Part shown: positions 16,794-27,742 of the stretch, one piece after another | Layout of the letters: every line of letters starts with the position of its first letter | How positions within the stretch are numbered: the first letter of the stretch is position 1 | NCBI GenBank assembly: GCA_965228425.1 | Contig: OZ245815.1 | Location: forward strand, 3,348,001 to 3,412,000 | Length of the DNA: 64,000 nucleotides | Reading direction: 5' to 3' | Source of the DNA: JAJFJD01 sp965228425 | GTDB taxonomy: Bacteria; Pseudomonadota; Alphaproteobacteria; UBA8366 | Translations under genes and position numbers: made by a program | Notes under the pieces: generated by a model | The model's input: the letters and a program-made list of their open reading frames with translations, nothing else | Database searches by the model: none | What the model was told of the DNA's origin: nothing

Positions 16794-19700
16794 TTATTCT
16801 CCTGCCGCCACGGCAGCACTTTGCGCCGCCTGGGCTTCCTTCTCTTGCATCTCGCGCAGGGCGCGGCGGTACTCCACCGGCATCACCTTTACGAATTTCG
16901 GCAGATAAATATCCCAGTCGTCCAAAATCTCGCGGGCCCGCAGGGAGTCCGTATAGCGCAAGTGATTTTCGATCAGCCCCCGGAGCCGCCTTTCGTCAAA
17001 CTGCGTCAGATCCGCATTGACATCGAAATCATCGTCGTTCGCCGCGTCGAGTTCCTTTGGTACTTCTTCCAGGTCGACCATGCTGGTGTTGCACAACGTC
17101 TCGAAATCGCCGGCCTCGTCCAGGACATAGGCAATCCCGCCGGACATGCCGGCGCCGAAGTTGCGCCCGGTCGCACCAAGCACCACCACCACGCCGCCGG
17201 TCATGTATTCACAGCCGTGGTCACCGCATCCTTCGACGACGGTCAAGGCGCCGGAATTGCGGACGGCGAACCGTTCCCCCGCGACGCCGCGGAAGTAACA
17301 TTCGCCCGCGATGGCGCCGTACAGCACCGTGTTGCCGACGATGATGTTCTCGCGCGGGACCAATGGGCTTTCGGGCGAGGGATAGACGCTGATCCGGCCG
17401 CCCGACAATCCCTTGCCGACATAGTCGTTGGCGTCGCCGACGAGTTCGAACGACACGCCATGGGCCAGCCATGCGCCGAAGCTCTGACCGGCGCTGCCGT
17501 TGAATTTCACGTGGATCGTGTCTTCCGGCAGCCCGGCATGGCCGTACCGCGCCGCGATCTTGCCGGACAACATCGCACCGACGGTTCGGTTGGTATTCCA
17601 GATCAGGCTTTCGAAACTGACCGGCTTGCCACCCTCCATCGCGTCCTTCGCCTTGGCGATCAGATCATGGTCGAGCGCGCGCTCGAGCCGGTGATCCTGT
17701 TGCTCGCAATTGTAGACGGCGACACCGTCGGGCGCTTCGATCGGGCTCAACAACTTGGAGAGATCGATCTTATGCGCTTTCCAATGATCGATGGCAGCGC
17801 GGGTTTCCAGAATGTCGCGGCGGCCGATCATCTCGTTGATGGACCGGAAGCCCAGCTCCGCCATGATTTCCCGCACTTCCTCCGCGATGAAGGTGAAGTA
17901 ATTCACCACGTGTTCCGGCTGGCCGGTAAAGCGCTTGCGCAACTCCGGATCCTGCGTCGCGACGCCGACCGGGCATGTATTCAGGTGGCATTTGCGCATC
18001 ATGATGCAGCCCTCGGAGATGAGGGCCGCAGTCGCGAAACCGAATTCGTCCGCCCCCAGCAACGCCCCGATCACCACGTCGCGGCCGGTCCGCAGGCCGC
18101 CGTCCACCTGAACCGAAATACGTCCCCGCAGCCCATTGAGCACCAGCGTCTGATGCGTCTCCGCGAGGCCGAGTTCCCAAGGCCCGCCGGCGCTCAGCAA
18201 CGAGGTCAGCGGGCTGGCGCCGGTGCCGCCGTCATGGCCGGAAATCGTCACATGATCCGAATAGGCCTTGCTGACGCCCGCCGCGACCGTGCCGACCCCG
18301 ACCTCGGAGACCAGCTTGACCGAAATCCGCGCCTTCGGATTGACGTTCTTCAAGTCATGGATCAGTTGGGCCAAATCCTCGATCGAATAGATATCGTGAT
18401 GCGGCGGCGGCGAGATCAGACCGACACCCGGCGTCGAATGCCGCACGCGCGCGATCCAGTCGTCGACCTTATGGCCGGGCAGCTGGCCGCCTTCGCCCGG
18501 TTTCGCACCCTGCGCCATCTTGATCTGGATGTCGTCGGCATTGGCCAGGTATTCCGTCGTCACGCCGAACCGGCCGGACGCCACCTGCTTGATCCGCGAG
18601 CGCATGGAATCGCCGTTCTCCATCGGCGTATAGCGCGATGATTCCTCTCCGCCCTCGCCGGTGTTGGAACGTCCGCCGAGGCGGTTCATGGCGATCGCCA
18701 ATGTGGTGTGCGCCTCCCACGAGATCGAACCGAAGGACATCGCCCCCGTCGCGAAGCGCTTCACGATCTCCGAAGCCGGCTCGACCTCGTCGATCGGAAC
18801 CGGCGGCCCGGCCGGCTTGATGTCGAACAGACCCCGCAGGTTCTTCAGTTTGCGGACCTGATCGTCCACCTTCCGCGTGAAGGCTTTGAATTGTTTGTAG
18901 TTCGCGCTGCGGACGGCGTGCTGAAGCGTCCCGATCGTTTCGGGCGTCCAGACATGCTCCTCGCCCCGGATGCGGTATGCGAGATCGCCGCCGACGTCCA
19001 ACTCGCCGCGATAGATCGGCGCATCGCCATACGCCAGCGCGTGCCGCTGCTCCGTCTCCTCCGCGATCTCGAGCAGTCCGGCGCCTTCGACCTTGGTGGC
19101 CGTGCCGGTGAAATAGGCGTCGATCAGATCGCTCGAAAGCCCTACCGCGTCGAAGATCTGGGCGCCGCAATAGGATTGATAGGTCGAGATGCCCATTTTG
19201 GACATGACCTTCATCATTCCCTTGCCGACCGCCTTGATGTAGTTGCTTTGCGCCGTTTCCAGCTCCACGCTGTTGCGCCGGTCATACACAAGGGTGGTCA
19301 GCGTATCGAACGCCAGATAGGGATTGATCGCTTCGGCGCCGTATCCGGCGAGCAGGCAGAAGTCGTGCACCCGCCGCGCCTCTCCCGTCTCGATCACCAG
19401 GCCGACCTCGGTCCGCAAGCCCTTGCGGATCAGATGATGATGCACCGCGCCGGTCGCCAACAATGCAGGGATCGCCACATGATCCGCATCGATGCCCCGG
19501 TCGGAGAGGATGATGATATTGTACCCGTGTTCCTGGACGGCCCGTTCCGCCTTGTCGCAAATCCGCTGCAGGGCAGTGTCCATCGTCTGGGCCTTCTCGC
19601 CCATTTTCGAATAACAGATATCAAGAGTATAGGTCCGGAAACTGCCGTCGACCTGATTCTCGATGCGGCGGATGCGCTCCAGATCGGTATTTGACAGGAT

Positions 19701-21431
19701 CGGTTGATCCACCTCGAGCCGCTTATGCACCCCGCCCGACCCAAGGTCGAGCAGGTCCGGCCGCGGGCCGATGAAGCTGACAAGCGACATCACCAATTCT
19801 TCCCGGATCGGGTCGATTGGCGGGTTCGTCACCTGAGCGAAATTTTGGAAGAAATAATCGTAGAGCAGCCGCGGCCGATCCGACAGCGTCGCCAGCGGAA
19901 TGTCGCGGCCCATCGACCCGACCGGATCTTCGCCACGCTCGGCCATGGGCTCCAAGAAGAACGTCAGGTCTTCGCGCGTGTACCCGAAGGCTTGCTGCTG
20001 GTCCAGCAACGTATCGGCATCCGGCGCCATCGGGCCGATTTCCGGCGGCAGACTGGACAACCGCAGCTGTGTCGCGTCCAACCATTCCTGATACGGATAG
20101 GCCGTCGCCAGCTTGGACTTGATTTCCTCGTCGGAGATGATGCGGTGTTCTTCCAGGTCGACGAGCAGCATCTTGCCCGGTTGGAGCCGCCACTTCCGGA
20201 CGATTTTGCTTTCCGGGATCGGCAGCACGCCGACCTCCGACGCCATGATGACCATGTCGTCGTCGGTCACGACATACCGTGCGGGGCGAAGTCCGTTCCG
20301 GTCCAGCGTCGCGGCGATCTGGCGGCCGTCCGTAAAGGCCATCGCCGCAGGGCCGTCCCACGGCTCCATCAAGGCGGAGTAATATTCGTAGAAGGCCCGG
20401 CGATCCGGGTCCATCAACGAGTTGTCCTTCCACGCCTCGGGGATCATCAGCATCATCGCGTGCGGCAGCGAATACCCGCCCATGACGAGCAGTTCGAGGG
20501 CGTTGTCGAAGGTGGACGAGTCCGACGGGCTGTCGCCGATCAACGGCCACAGCTTCTCCAGGTCGTCGCCCAGAATTTTGGAGCTCATATTTTGCCGGCG
20601 CGCATTCATCCAGTTGATGTTGCCGCGCACGGTATTGATCTCGCCGTTGTGGCAGAGGAACCGGAAGGGTTGCGCCAGCCGCCAGGACGGGAAGGTGTTG
20701 GTCGAGAACCGCTGATGGAACAGTGCGATCGCCGTGGCGAATTCCGGATCCTGGAAATCCAGATAGTATTTCGACAGGTTCGGGGCCAGCACCATGCCCT
20801 TGAAGACGATCGTCCGAGCGGACATCGAGACGATGTAGAAGTCCTCCCAGACCTCTTGGTTCTTATCCCAGAGCTCGTGATGCGCCTGTTTCCGCAGGAC
20901 GTACAGTTTGCGCTGGAAGGCGTCGGTGTCCGGCGTGGTCGGCCCGCGCTGGATCAGGACCTGACGGATGACCGGCTCGTTTTCCCGCACGCTCTCGCCG
21001 AGCACGCTGTTGTCGACGGGCACGTCGCGCCAGCCGATCAGAATCTGGCCTTCCTGCGAAATGGCGGCTTCGATCGCCTTGGCCGCCAGATCGCACCGCG
21101 TGGGATCGCGCGGCAGGAAGACCATACCGACGGCATAGTCCCCGGGCGGCGGCAGCGTGATGTCCTTCTTCTCGAATTCCTTGCGCAGGAACGTGTCCGG
21201 CAACTGGATCAGGATACCCGCGCCGTCGCCGGCCAGCGGATCCGCGCCGATCGCACCGCGATGGTCGAGGTTGTGCACGATCTCCAGCGCCTGATGGACG
21301 ATCTCGTGTTTCGGTTCGTTCTTGATGCTCGCGATGAACCCGAATCCGCACGCATCATGCTCGTTTGCAGGGTCATACATCCCCTGCGCGGCGGGCAATC
21401 CGATGCTGGTACGGCGGGTATCATGCGTCAT
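16794..21431 (-). CDS. gltB: Glutamate synthase (NADPH) large subunit
   Basis: 1545 residues, normal for bacterial GltB. Cys-28 in NEHDACGFGF is the class-II amidotransferase nucleophile, implying a 27-residue propeptide that is removed. The central and FMN domains follow, with EGGEESSRYTPMENGD and SGHDGGTGASPL. The [3Fe-4S] cysteines appear as C-x5-C-x4-C in GCIMMRKCHLNTCPVG. The C-terminal GXGXG helix ends the protein. It releases ammonia from glutamine and channels it to 2-oxoglutarate. Together with glnA and glnB nearby it forms the GS-GOGAT pathway. Confidence 0.98.
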   Translation of the reverse strand: MTHDTRRTSIGLPAAQGMYDPANEHDACGFGFIASIKNEPKHEIVHQALEIVHNLDHRGAIGADPLAGDGAGILIQLPDTFLRKEFEKKDITLPPPGDYAVGMVFLPRDPTRCDLAAKAIEAAISQEGQILIGWRDVPVDNSVLGESVRENEPVIRQVLIQRGPTTPDTDAFQRKLYVLRKQAHHELWDKNQEVWEDFYIVSMSARTIVFKGMVLAPNLSKYYLDFQDPEFATAIALFHQRFSTNTFPSWRLAQPFRFLCHNGEINTVRGNINWMNARRQNMSSKILGDDLEKLWPLIGDSPSDSSTFDNALELLVMGGYSLPHAMMLMIPEAWKDNSLMDPDRRAFYEYYSALMEPWDGPAAMAFTDGRQIAATLDRNGLRPARYVVTDDDMVIMASEVGVLPIPESKIVRKWRLQPGKMLLVDLEEHRIISDEEIKSKLATAYPYQEWLDATQLRLSSLPPEIGPMAPDADTLLDQQQAFGYTREDLTFFLEPMAERGEDPVGSMGRDIPLATLSDRPRLLYDYFFQNFAQVTNPPIDPIREELVMSLVSFIGPRPDLLDLGSGGVHKRLEVDQPILSNTDLERIRRIENQVDGSFRTYTLDICYSKMGEKAQTMDTALQRICDKAERAVQEHGYNIIILSDRGIDADHVAIPALLATGAVHHHLIRKGLRTEVGLVIETGEARRVHDFCLLAGYGAEAINPYLAFDTLTTLVYDRRNSVELETAQSNYIKAVGKGMMKVMSKMGISTYQSYCGAQIFDAVGLSSDLIDAYFTGTATKVEGAGLLEIAEETEQRHALAYGDAPIYRGELDVGGDLAYRIRGEEHVWTPETIGTLQHAVRSANYKQFKAFTRKVDDQVRKLKNLRGLFDIKPAGPPVPIDEVEPASEIVKRFATGAMSFGSISWEAHTTLAIAMNRLGGRSNTGEGGEESSRYTPMENGDSMRSRIKQVASGRFGVTTEYLANADDIQIKMAQGAKPGEGGQLPGHKVDDWIARVRHSTPGVGLISPPPHHDIYSIEDLAQLIHDLKNVNPKARISVKLVSEVGVGTVAAGVSKAYSDHVTISGHDGGTGASPLTSLLSAGGPWELGLAETHQTLVLNGLRGRISVQVDGGLRTGRDVVIGALLGADEFGFATAALISEGCIMMRKCHLNTCPVGVATQDPELRKRFTGQPEHVVNYFTFIAEEVREIMAELGFRSINEMIGRRDILETRAAIDHWKAHKIDLSKLLSPIEAPDGVAVYNCEQQDHRLERALDHDLIAKAKDAMEGGKPVSFESLIWNTNRTVGAMLSGKIAARYGHAGLPEDTIHVKFNGSAGQSFGAWLAHGVSFELVGDANDYVGKGLSGGRISVYPSPESPLVPRENIIVGNTVLYGAIAGECYFRGVAGERFAVRNSGALTVVEGCGDHGCEYMTGGVVVVLGATGRNFGAGMSGGIAYVLDEAGDFETLCNTSMVDLEEVPKELDAANDDDFDVNADLTQFDERRLRGLIENHLRYTDSLRAREILDDWDIYLPKFVKVMPVEYRRALREMQEKEAQAAQSAAVAAGE

Positions 21432-21593
21432 ATAGCGGTCGTCCTCTTACCTGCGCCAGCGGCGCGTCAAAACAAGTCAGTATACCCGAAACACCGCATA
21501 AACGCTACGTTTCGGCCACAGCGCAGCCGGCTCCTCACTCCGCCAGGAGAGCGATATTAGAACCGGTTCAGTGAATTGAAAGCCGCCCGTCCC

Positions 21594-21944
21594 CTAAGCG
21601 GCAGCCCCACGCGCCGGGAGTGTTTTTACCGCCCAAGCGCCATTTTCGCAAGCAATCGGTACGATGGAAATAGGCCGCGGGCGCTCGAATTCCACCGCTG
21701 CGGGAACCTGTCTAAGCGGAACGAAGGTAACCGGCACCAAGGCCCGGGCGATGCTCACTGTTGTGCCGAAACCTACAGACGCCGTTTGATATTCATCAGT
21801 GCAATCCGTCGCCGGCATCACGACATTGACCGGCAACGGAACATCAACGCCGTATGCCACGCCGGGAGACACAGCGATGAAGGAAAGGGCATTGACCGAA
21901 CCCGGCGGACCGCTGGTTTTTGGTTGACCGCGACGTCCCCACAC
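21594..21944 (-). CDS. Possible small hypothetical protein (doubtful)
   Basis: A 116-codon minus-strand frame with GTG-type start options and no recognised domain. Its composition (Val, Pro and Ala rich, few charges, phrases such as GVDVPLPVNVVMPATDC) is more protein-like than the plus-strand frame over the same bases, but codon choice is less GC-biased at third positions than in neighbouring genes and no clear ribosome-binding site is seen. It could be chance or a decayed gene. Confidence 0.2.
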   Translation of the reverse strand: MWGRRGQPKTSGPPGSVNALSFIAVSPGVAYGVDVPLPVNVVMPATDCTDEYQTASVGFGTTVSIARALVPVTFVPLRQVPAAVEFERPRPISIVPIACENGAWAVKTLPARGAAA

Positions 21945-21990
21945 CTACGCCGGACCAGACCCTGATCAAGGTGGCGGCACATCAAGTAAC

Positions 21991-22022
21991 AAGGGGTCAG
22001 CGGCGGCAACCGCTGACCCCTT
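21991..22022 (-). terminator. Perfect 13-bp hairpin downstream of tRNA-His
   Basis: AAGGGGTCAGCGG (21991-22003) is exactly complementary to CCGCTGACCCCTT (22010-22022) around a 6-base loop. It lies 8 bases past the 3' CCA of the tRNA on its own strand, followed by CTTGTTACTTG-like bases with only a weak T-tract. It is most likely the tRNA transcript terminator. Confidence 0.7.
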
Positions 22023-22029
22023 CTAAATT

Positions 22030-22107
22030 TGGGGTGGCATATGGGAATTGAACCCACGACCTCCAGATCCACAATCTGGCGCTCTAACCAACTGAGCTAA
22101 TGCCACC
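22030..22107 (-). tRNA. tRNA-His (anticodon GTG), with encoded CCA
   Basis: The minus strand folds into a full cloverleaf: acceptor GTGGCAT/ATGCCAC, D arm GCTC..GAGC, anticodon arm CCAGA-TTGTGGA-TCTGG with anticodon GTG, and T arm GTGGG-TTCAATT-CCCAT. An extra 5' G (22107) opposite discriminator C (22033) is the histidine-specific G-1:C73 pair. CCA is encoded at 22032-22030. Confidence 0.97.
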
Positions 22108-22367
22108 GTATGGGCCTGAAATCACCCGCACGGCCCGACGTTTGGGCCCGGAGGACTCCGAGGGGCCTGATTTAGTCCCGGCGGACTGCGGCGTCAAGCT
22201 TACTCGACGGGCATTTCGGAGCCATTCGGGCGCTCCTGAGGCCTTCCGGGAGCGGCGCCCCTCGCCTTGCCGTCGGGCTTGCTGTAAAAGCAGAATACAG
22301 AAAAACAAAGGCGGCTGCCGGCTTTTCATTGGTAGCCCGCCGGATGCGCCGTTAGAGGGAGGAAGCA

Positions 22368-23531
22368 GTGCTGCAACTGGCTGACAATCTGAAACGTCTC
22401 GGCACCGAGACCGCCTTCGAGGTCCTGGCACGCGCCGGGGCGCTCGAGGCCGAAGGCCGCAGCATCATCAATCTCGGCATCGGCCAGCCCGATTTCAAAA
22501 CGCCGGACCACATTGTCGAGGCCGCCGTCAAGGCGCTGCGCGACGGCCATCACGGCTATACTCCGGCGAACGGTATCCTGCCGCTGCGCGAGGCCGTGGC
22601 CGCCGACCTGAACAAGCGGCACGGCGTCGCGGTCGACCCCGAGGACGTGGTCGTCGTGCCCGGCGGCAAGGTCACCATGTTCTTCGCCATCATGATGTTC
22701 GGCCAACCCGGCGCGGAGATCATGTATCCCGACCCCGGTTTCCCGATCTACAAGTCGGTGATCGATTATTGCGGCGCAAAAGCGGTGCCGATCGTGCTGC
22801 GCGAAGAGAACGAATTCGCCTTCAGCGCCGACGAAGTCCTGGGCCAGATCACGCCGAAGACCCGGCTCATCATCCTGAACAGCCCCGCCAACCCGACCGG
22901 CGGCACGGTGCCCAAGTCGGAATGGGACAAGCTGGTCGACGGCCTCGCCGCCCATCCCGACGTCGCAATCCTGGCCGACGAAATTTATAGCCAGATGCTC
23001 TACGAGGGCCGCGAGCATGTCAGCCTGCTGCAGTATGAATCGATCCGCGACCGGGTCATCATGCTGGACGGCTGGTCCAAGACCTACGCGATGACCGGCT
23101 GGCGCCTCGGCTTCGCCGTCTGGCCGTCGGCCTTGGCCCCGACGGCGACGCGCCTGGCGGTGAACTGTCATTCCTGCGTCAACGCGCCGACCCAGTTCGC
23201 CGGCATGGCCGCGCTCACCGGCCCGCAGGACGCAGTGCACGAGATGGTGCAGGCATTCGACGAACGGCGGCGTGTGATCGTGTCGGAGCTGAACCAGATC
23301 GCCGGCTTCCGCTGCGTCGATCCCGGCGGCGCCTTCTACGCCTTCCCCAACATCGAGGGCACCGGCCTGTCGGCCCGCGACCTTCAGAACAGGCTGTTGG
23401 AGGATGCCGGCGTCGCGACCGTGGCGGGCACGAGTTTCGGCGATTACGGAGAAGGATACATCCGCTTTTCCTACGCCAACAGCGTCGAGAATATTCGCGA
23501 AGCCATCAAACGCATCAAGGAATGCCTATAA
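22368..23531 (+). CDS. Pyridoxal-phosphate-dependent aminotransferase, class I/II
   Basis: 387 residues from a GTG at 22368 behind GAGGGAGGAA. Fold-type I features: INLGIGQPDFKTPDHIVEAA, the NSPANPTGG segment, ADEIYSQMLYEG with the PLP-pyridine Asp, and the Schiff-base Lys in DGWSKTYAMTGWRLGF. The C terminus carries the substrate-carboxylate Arg in GYIRFSYANS. It resembles aspartate-type aminotransferases, but the donor is not certain. It sits among glutamate-metabolism genes and upstream of glnB; a 200-base gap with its own promoter separates it from glnB. Confidence 0.93.
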   Translation: MLQLADNLKRLGTETAFEVLARAGALEAEGRSIINLGIGQPDFKTPDHIVEAAVKALRDGHHGYTPANGILPLREAVAADLNKRHGVAVDPEDVVVVPGGKVTMFFAIMMFGQPGAEIMYPDPGFPIYKSVIDYCGAKAVPIVLREENEFAFSADEVLGQITPKTRLIILNSPANPTGGTVPKSEWDKLVDGLAAHPDVAILADEIYSQMLYEGREHVSLLQYESIRDRVIMLDGWSKTYAMTGWRLGFAVWPSALAPTATRLAVNCHSCVNAPTQFAGMAALTGPQDAVHEMVQAFDERRRVIVSELNQIAGFRCVDPGGAFYAFPNIEGTGLSARDLQNRLLEDAGVATVAGTSFGDYGEGYIRFSYANSVENIREAIKRIKECL

Positions 23532-23631
23532 TTTACACAGTTGATGAATTTTTATGCATTCTGAGAACGCCGGGAATGAGACATTTCGGAGAATCGACGC
23601 GACTCCAACAAGTTAAGAGAAAATGCCTGTA

Positions 23632-23647
23632 TGGCACGGCGCGTGCT
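23632..23647 (+). promoter_or_regulatory. Sigma-54 promoter of glnB-glnA
   Basis: TGGCACGGCGCGTGCT matches the -24/-12 consensus TGGCACG-N4-TTGCW at all but one key base. The GG and GC dinucleotides have the required 10-base separation. It lies 89 bases before the glnB start, where NtrC-activated promoters of alphaproteobacterial glnBA operons are found. Tandem AACGCGT copies follow just downstream (23652-23670). Confidence 0.8.
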
Positions 23648-23735
23648 TATTAACGCGTCGTAACGCGTAGCACCGCGGCACGCTGCGTGAAATTCAGGCG
23701 GTCTGCCGCAATCGAGGAGGAAACGGGACGGCCAT

Positions 23736-24074
23736 ATGAAGAAAGTCGAAGCAATCATAAAACCGTTCAAACTGGATGAAGTGAAGGAAGCGCTGCAGGA
23801 TGTAGGCATTCAAGGCATCACCGTGACCGAAGCGAAGGGTTTCGGGCGCCAGAAGGGTCACACCGAGCTCTACCGCGGTGCCGAATACGTCGTTGATTTC
23901 CTGCCGAAGGTGAAACTGGAAGTCGTGCTGGAAGACACGTTGGTCGACCGTGCGATCGAGGCGATCCAAAACGCCGCCCGGACCGGGCGCATCGGCGACG
24001 GCAAGATATTCGTCTCGCAAGTCGACGAAGCGATCCGTATTCGTACCGGCGAACGTGGCGCGGATGCAGTTTGA
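23736..24074 (+). CDS. glnB: Nitrogen regulatory protein P-II
   Basis: 112 residues, exact PII length. MKKVEAIIKPFKLDEVKEAL opens the protein; Tyr-51 in RGAEYVVDFLPK at the T-loop tip is the uridylylation site, and GDGKIFV and RTGERG are the B- and C-loop signatures. It integrates 2-oxoglutarate, ATP/ADP and glutamine status to control GlnE, NtrB and transporters. It is called glnB rather than glnK because glnA follows 122 bases downstream, with no amtB. Expression is likely from the sigma-54 promoter at 23632. Confidence 0.97.
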   Translation: MKKVEAIIKPFKLDEVKEALQDVGIQGITVTEAKGFGRQKGHTELYRGAEYVVDFLPKVKLEVVLEDTLVDRAIEAIQNAARTGRIGDGKIFVSQVDEAIRIRTGERGADAV

Positions 24075-24196
24075 TGGAAACCAGAAACCCGATGCACGCT
24101 CCTGCACTGACAACCGGCAGGACGCATCACCGGTGGCGTGACGGCACGCACCGAAACCGAACCCGAAGCATAAACAAGACTCCAAGGAGTAAATAA

Positions 24197-25606
<1,410 letters not shown>

Positions 25607-25660
25607 CGCGTGATTGCCGCGGCGCCGTCGTCGGACGGAACGCGACAAACTAGCGAAAAG

Positions 25661-25685
25661 CCGGGCCGCGCGATGCGTGGCCCGG
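25661..25685. terminator. Bidirectional terminator between glnA and the convergent secreted-protein gene
   Basis: CCGGGCCGCG (25661-25670) pairs with CGTGGCCCGG (25676-25685) around loop CGATG. On the plus strand TTCGCGTTT follows; on the minus strand CTTTTCGC follows. The position between two convergent genes fits shared use. Confidence 0.75.
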
Positions 25686-25692
25686 TTCGCGT

Positions 25693-26058
25693 TTAGGGAC
25701 CGAGGTCGATGCGTTTCTCGACGCCGCCATAGCCATGCACGGAATCATGCGCACGGATAATCACGTATTTCGTGCCGGCCGGAATCCGGATGCCGGACTG
25801 CGATCGCGTGAAGGGCTGCTCGTCTTCATGGGGATGGTGCAACGTCCGGGTGCCGAGCACCGTCTTGCCGTCCGGCGCGAACACGTCCCATTTGTTGGCG
25901 AAATGCTTCCACCCGGTATCCCCATGGCGCACCGTAACGTCGAAGGAATACGTCCCGTCGGCATCCTTGCGCATCTTTACGTCGACCACATTCGCCTCCC
26001 CGGCAAATACCGCGCCGCTCCCGATCGCAAACGCCATCAAAACCGCCAATATGCGCAT
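25693..26058 (-). CDS. Small secreted hypothetical protein
   Basis: 121 residues from the ATG at 26058, preceded by AAGGAGAGCGGG; the longer frame to 26169 is not used. A Sec signal peptide (MRILAVLMAFAIGSGAVFA, cleavage after about residue 19) is followed by a compact beta-rich domain of about 100 residues with HGDTGWKHFANKWDVF and TLHHPHEDEQPFTRSQSG. His and Asp residues are plentiful, which could mean metal binding, but this is only a possibility. I do not recognise a characterised family. It is convergent with glnA. Confidence 0.8.
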   Translation of the reverse strand: MRILAVLMAFAIGSGAVFAGEANVVDVKMRKDADGTYSFDVTVRHGDTGWKHFANKWDVFAPDGKTVLGTRTLHHPHEDEQPFTRSQSGIRIPAGTKYVIIRAHDSVHGYGGVEKRIDLGP

Positions 26059-26286
26059 CCCGCTCTCCTTGATTTGGTCCCGAACGCACCGATCCGCCGG
26101 CGAACTATCGACCGGCCGACGGGCATAGGTTAACGCCGCGTTAATCTTTGCGCGATAGATACAAATCATGACGAAAATAAGGCATGGCCGGATTCCCCGG
26201 CTGTACGGCTTTGGCTATGGTTCCGCCGCTGCCACCGACGTTTTTGTCTATGGGGCGCATTTCTGCGCAAAGGGGCATGAACGACG

Positions 26287-27669
26287 ATGCTGCGGGATCT
26301 CGGCCGAAACCTGATTAGTGGCGCACGCCTTTGTTTTCTGCTGTCCGTCGACCGGCGCGAATTCCGCGTCAGCGTCGATCAGGCGTTCCTGCTGCTGTTC
26401 CTCGGCATCGGCACAATCATTACCCTGGATATCGTCCTGGCCGCCGACGGCGGGTTGATCCCGCTGGAGCGGGTCGGCATCTACGCCCTCGCGATCGTAA
26501 CCGGTCTGCTCGGCTGCTTCGCCGCGTTGCGGTTGATCGGCACGCCCAAGGACCTGACGCCGGCCGTGGTCATGCTGCTGGCCGGGCTGTTCTGGATCGT
26601 TCCCGTTTTCGCCCCGCTCGTCCTCGTCGCCGGCCCCGAAAAACTGGGCCCGACGACACCGGCCGGCATCGCCGCCGGCTGTATCGTGGTGGTCTGGTTC
26701 CTGGTGATCGGTATGCGCAGCGTGCAGCGCATCACCGGCGGCGGATTGATGAAGGCGACCGTCGCCGCCTGTGTCCTGGTCATCTTCACCGCCCTGCCGC
26801 GTCTGCTGGTATCGGACACCACTTCCTGGCTGCCGGCCCCGGCCCGCCTGCCCGCCGCCGCGATGCAGGAAAACCTGTATTACGGGCAGTTCGGCATGAT
26901 GGACCGAGCAATCAGCTGGCTCGATACTCATCGTAAGGACACCACCGACCTGTATTTCGTCGGGTTCGGTGCGGACGCCCGCGAGGATGTGTTTCTGAAC
27001 GAAATGCGGTCGGTCGTGCGCCTGTTCGATACCCGTTTCGGGACCAAGAACCGCTCGCTCGTGTTGCTGAACCACCACCGCACGGTGCGCCAAGTGCCTC
27101 TGGCGAATGTGCATAACCTGGGCCGCGCCCTGCAGGAAATCGGCAAGCGGATGGACCCCGAGGAAGACGTGCTCTTCCTATATATCTCTGCCCCCACGCT
27201 CGACGATACGCAGCTTCGCCCGACCTTCAAGCCGCTCGACCTGTTGCCGCTGCACGCGTCGGAAATCCGCCACATGCTGAACGACGCCGGCATAAAATGG
27301 CGGATCATCGTCCTGTCCGCCTGCACGGCCGACAACTTCGCGGACCGGGTCGCCGATCCGAACACGCTGGTCATCACCGCGACCGGGCAAGGCGGCCGCG
27401 CGCATGGCTGCAAGGACGATATCCCGCACACCGCCTTCGGCGGCGCCTTCTTCAACGAAGCCCTCAAGGAGACCTTCTCGGTCCGCACCGCCTTCCTGGA
27501 TGCCCTCAAGCGTGTCGGCGCCGTCGAAAAGGCCGAAGGATGGCGCCCGTCCGACCCGAAAATGAAAGTCGGCGGCAATATCGGCCCGCAGCTCGACCGG
27601 TTGACCGCGCAACTCAGGCAGCAAGCGAATTCGAGCGCGGTCAACGTCACCAAACCGCCCGCGCGATAG
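26287..27669 (+). CDS. Membrane-anchored C13 (legumain-like) peptidase homologue lacking the catalytic His
   Basis: 460 residues. The first 180 or so hold about five hydrophobic segments (for example QAFLLLFLGIGTIITLDIVL and VAACVLVIFTALPRLLV). A C13 domain follows: YYGQFGMMDRAISWL, DLYFVGFGADAREDVFLNEM and GTKNRSLVLLNH. The Cys is kept (Cys-346 in IIVLSACTADNFAD), but where the active partner downstream has TSHG this protein reads ISAPT (residues 300-304), so the catalytic His and its Gly are absent. It is probably a pseudo-protease. An active homologue starts 73 bases downstream. Confidence 0.82.
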   Translation: MLRDLGRNLISGARLCFLLSVDRREFRVSVDQAFLLLFLGIGTIITLDIVLAADGGLIPLERVGIYALAIVTGLLGCFAALRLIGTPKDLTPAVVMLLAGLFWIVPVFAPLVLVAGPEKLGPTTPAGIAAGCIVVVWFLVIGMRSVQRITGGGLMKATVAACVLVIFTALPRLLVSDTTSWLPAPARLPAAAMQENLYYGQFGMMDRAISWLDTHRKDTTDLYFVGFGADAREDVFLNEMRSVVRLFDTRFGTKNRSLVLLNHHRTVRQVPLANVHNLGRALQEIGKRMDPEEDVLFLYISAPTLDDTQLRPTFKPLDLLPLHASEIRHMLNDAGIKWRIIVLSACTADNFADRVADPNTLVITATGQGGRAHGCKDDIPHTAFGGAFFNEALKETFSVRTAFLDALKRVGAVEKAEGWRPSDPKMKVGGNIGPQLDRLTAQLRQQANSSAVNVTKPPAR

Positions 27670-27742
27670 ACGGCCGGGCCATCGGCCGCTCCTATCTTGA
27701 TTGTTACCGGACACGGCGGCGCTAATCCCCTATGGTCGACCG

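Larger units (their letters stand above)
21432..22029. other. Roughly 600-base region between gltB and tRNA-His, mostly without a clear gene
   Basis: This stretch should carry the minus-strand promoter of gltBD near 21432-21560. I see no recognisable protein, repeat or RNA apart from the weak frame at 21594-21944 and the tRNA terminator at 21991-22022. Confidence 0.5.

Noticed and set aside
19704..21560. 618-codon plus-strand frame
   Set aside because: Lies fully opposite gltB, which is certain; its translation is Arg/Gln/His-rich without domains.
21576..21965. 129-codon plus-strand frame between gltB and tRNA-His
   Set aside because: Arg/His-rich composition typical of a shadow frame; no domain. 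The opposite frame is listed only with low confidence.
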